A stretch of 64,000 nucleotides of DNA. Origin: Paenibacillus ihumii. Lineage in GTDB: Bacteria > Bacillota > Bacilli > Paenibacillales > Paenibacillaceae. Both the position numbers and the translations under genes were made by a program. Positions 62,988 through 64,000 of the stretch are shown in pieces. The stretch is from positions 2,108,117 through 2,172,116 of the forward strand of contig NZ_LN884299.1 in NCBI RefSeq assembly GCF_001403875.1, given 5' to 3'. Position 1 is the first letter of the stretch; each line of letters starts with the position of its first letter. The notes beneath the pieces are model-generated. The model saw nothing but the letters and a program-made list of their open reading frames with translations, had not been told where the DNA came from and searched no databases.

Positions 62988-63639
62988 CTTGACAGTTCGT
63001 ATAACGAGACATAAAAGACAATTTATTGAACTAATGTCTTACGTTAGTTCAAACGCTATATGCTCTCCCATCCAATAGCTATCTCGACCAAATCATCCGT
63101 CCCAATTGTGATTTTCTTTTGACCAACTTGTTGGCCGCCTTGTGAGCTGTAAAACCCTAAAGATGGATTATCCTTTAATACCCACAGCATCATCGATGAG
63201 CAGCCATTATTTTTTAATGTTTCAACAACTGAATTGAAGAGTGATTTACCAATACCTATGCCTTGGAACTCCTTTAATAAGTAGATTGCATAAAGTTCAC
63301 CGTCATGCAAATATTCTTCATTTCGGTTTCGACCACCACAAGAAAACCCGACAATTCGTCCGTCATTGTCTTCTGCAACAAATACTTTTTCATGTTCTGT
63401 TCGATTTTCAAATGTCCAAACCCAGCTCTTCGTCCTATTTTCAACGGAAAGAGTAGCTAAGTATGAATCCGAAACGATACCTGCATAAGTTGTCATCCAG
63501 CTATTAACATGTACAGTTGCAATTCCTTCTGCGTCTTCAATAAATGCTTCTCTTACCTTCATTAGCTGGCCTCCATTCATTGACTAAGTATACAACCACA
63601 TATTACCATAAATCCCCATCCAAAACTGCTCGTTAGTTC
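62988..63639. repeat. GNAT cassette, copy 2 (inverted duplicate of 15205-15858)
   Basis: Reverse complement of copy 1 from the GAACTAACGAGCAG end to the TGTCAAGG end, with scattered substitutions. Beyond it, at 62940-62988, lie two reversed copies of the GGACAA...CCG repeat, as near copy 1. Confidence 0.78.
63056..63562 (-). CDS. GNAT N-acetyltransferase, copy 2
   Basis: About 168 residues, differing from copy 1 (15283-15789) at two positions only. The same acetyl-CoA loop EFQGIGIGKSLF and the same GGAGG-to-ATG spacing are kept, so both copies can be expressed. The two genes point in opposite directions, 47 kb apart. Confidence 0.9.
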   Translation of the reverse strand: MKVREAFIEDAEGIATVHVNSWMTTYAGIVSDSYLATLSVENRTKSWVWTFENRTEHEKVFVAEDNDGRIVGFSCGGRNRNEEYLHDGELYAIYLLKEFQGIGIGKSLFNSVVETLKNNGCSSMMLWVLKDNPSLGFYSSQGGQQVGQKKITIGTDDLVEIAIGWESI

Positions 63640-63652
63640 ACAAGGCTATCTA

Positions 63653-64000
63653 TTACTTCAATGACATTTTACCAACCCTTATTTGAATTTGTGTTAAAAA
63701 TTCCGCTTCTAGCATTGTATCTCTATTATCAACTTCGTATATTTCAAAGGGGTTCCCTAATGCTCGTAGGTTGTTCTCTTTTACATACCTAATGACATCC
63801 AGCAATCTGTCAGCGCTCTGGTGATAACTTCCACGGTAGTAATATGACAAATATTCTCCTTCAGGAAGTACAAAATCATATTCCTTTTCATCTTGGTTCA
63901 AAATAAAAAATACAGATTCAAATACCACCGGTTTACCTGGAGTAAGCTCATTAACTAATACAGAAGCCCCGTAGAGTTGGTTCCCAAAATCAGGGATTTT
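63653..64000 (-). CDS. GyrI-like effector-binding domain, probably of a MerR-type regulator (5' end outside window)
   Basis: The frame is open to the window edge, so only the C-terminal 115 residues are seen. ASVLVNELTPGKPVVFESVF, then FVLPEGEYLSYYYRGSYH and a C-terminal FLTQIQIRVG, fits the GyrI-like/BmrR effector-binding fold. The DNA-binding part, expected upstream, is not visible. It directly follows the second GNAT cassette. Confidence 0.7.
   Translation of the reverse strand, partial: KIPDFGNQLYGASVLVNELTPGKPVVFESVFFILNQDEKEYDFVLPEGEYLSYYYRGSYHQSADRLLDVIRYVKENNLRALGNPFEIYEVDNRDTMLEAEFLTQIQIRVGKMSLK

Overview
The window looks like a Paenibacillus-type low-to-mid G+C Gram-positive chromosome. 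This is inferred from strong GGAGG-type ribosome-binding sites, TTGACA/TATAAT promoters, intrinsic terminators, and families typical of that group (DUF3231, YoaP, Mn-catalase, NRPS genes, SsuABC with a cytosolic arylsulfotransferase). No rRNA, tRNA or CRISPR array was seen.

Layout. 1-4.57 kb: 3' end of a radical SAM/SPASM enzyme, a three-gene ABC-2 exporter, a papain/C39-like (BtrH-N-like) protein, and a 29-codon ORF ending inside the operon terminator; together these resemble a peptide-modification-and-export locus. 4.7-11.9 kb: PTS operon (BglG/MtlR-type activator, EIIA, EIIB, EIIC, GatZ/KbaZ-like protein, transketolase). 12.0-12.7 kb: HAD phosphatase. 12.8-18.6 kb: AT-rich accessory stretch with a frameshifted SDR gene and its MerR regulator, a dispersed repeat, a GNAT cassette, a small secreted protein, a DUF1878 protein, a LanP-like subtilase and a gene remnant; a tyrosine recombinase follows at 19.0 kb. 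20-26.6 kb: stress and housekeeping genes (DUF3231, Mn-catalase, YoaP-like acetyltransferase, cyclophilin lipoprotein, DoxX, DUF421, phosphodiesterase).

26.7-32.3 kb is a complete sucrose regulon (scrR, promoter with three operators, scrB, scrK, scrA). It is followed by a P450, LysE and Lrp genes, then an SDR-MFS-NRPS unit on the minus strand. The 5' end of the NRPS is destroyed: 41.36-42.12 kb is a mosaic of an inverted adenylation fragment, a condensation fragment and the inverted 5' part of an AmmeMemoRadiSam-type radical SAM gene. TetR and a group II intron (44.3-46.2 kb) come next, then a MarR-arylsulfotransferase-SsuABC operon (46.3-50.9 kb), a GH26 pseudogene, and a metal/metalloid resistance block (SmtB/CadC-type repressor, flavoprotein monooxygenase, ACR3-like permease, Zn/Cd P-type ATPase, methyltransferase) whose two main promoters share one architecture. 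The last 6 kb holds a secreted copper-amine-oxidase-domain protein, DinB genes, an alpha/beta hydrolase, a LytTR-DUF3021 pair, and a second, nearly identical GNAT cassette in inverted orientation 48 kb from the first. The window ends inside a regulator with a GyrI-like domain.

Main points to follow up: the RiPP-like locus with its tiny ORF, the GatZ/transketolase PTS operon without an aldolase, the secreted-protein/LanP-like module, the micro-inversion cluster at 41.4-42.1 kb, the paired inverted GNAT cassettes, and the shared metal-regulated promoters.
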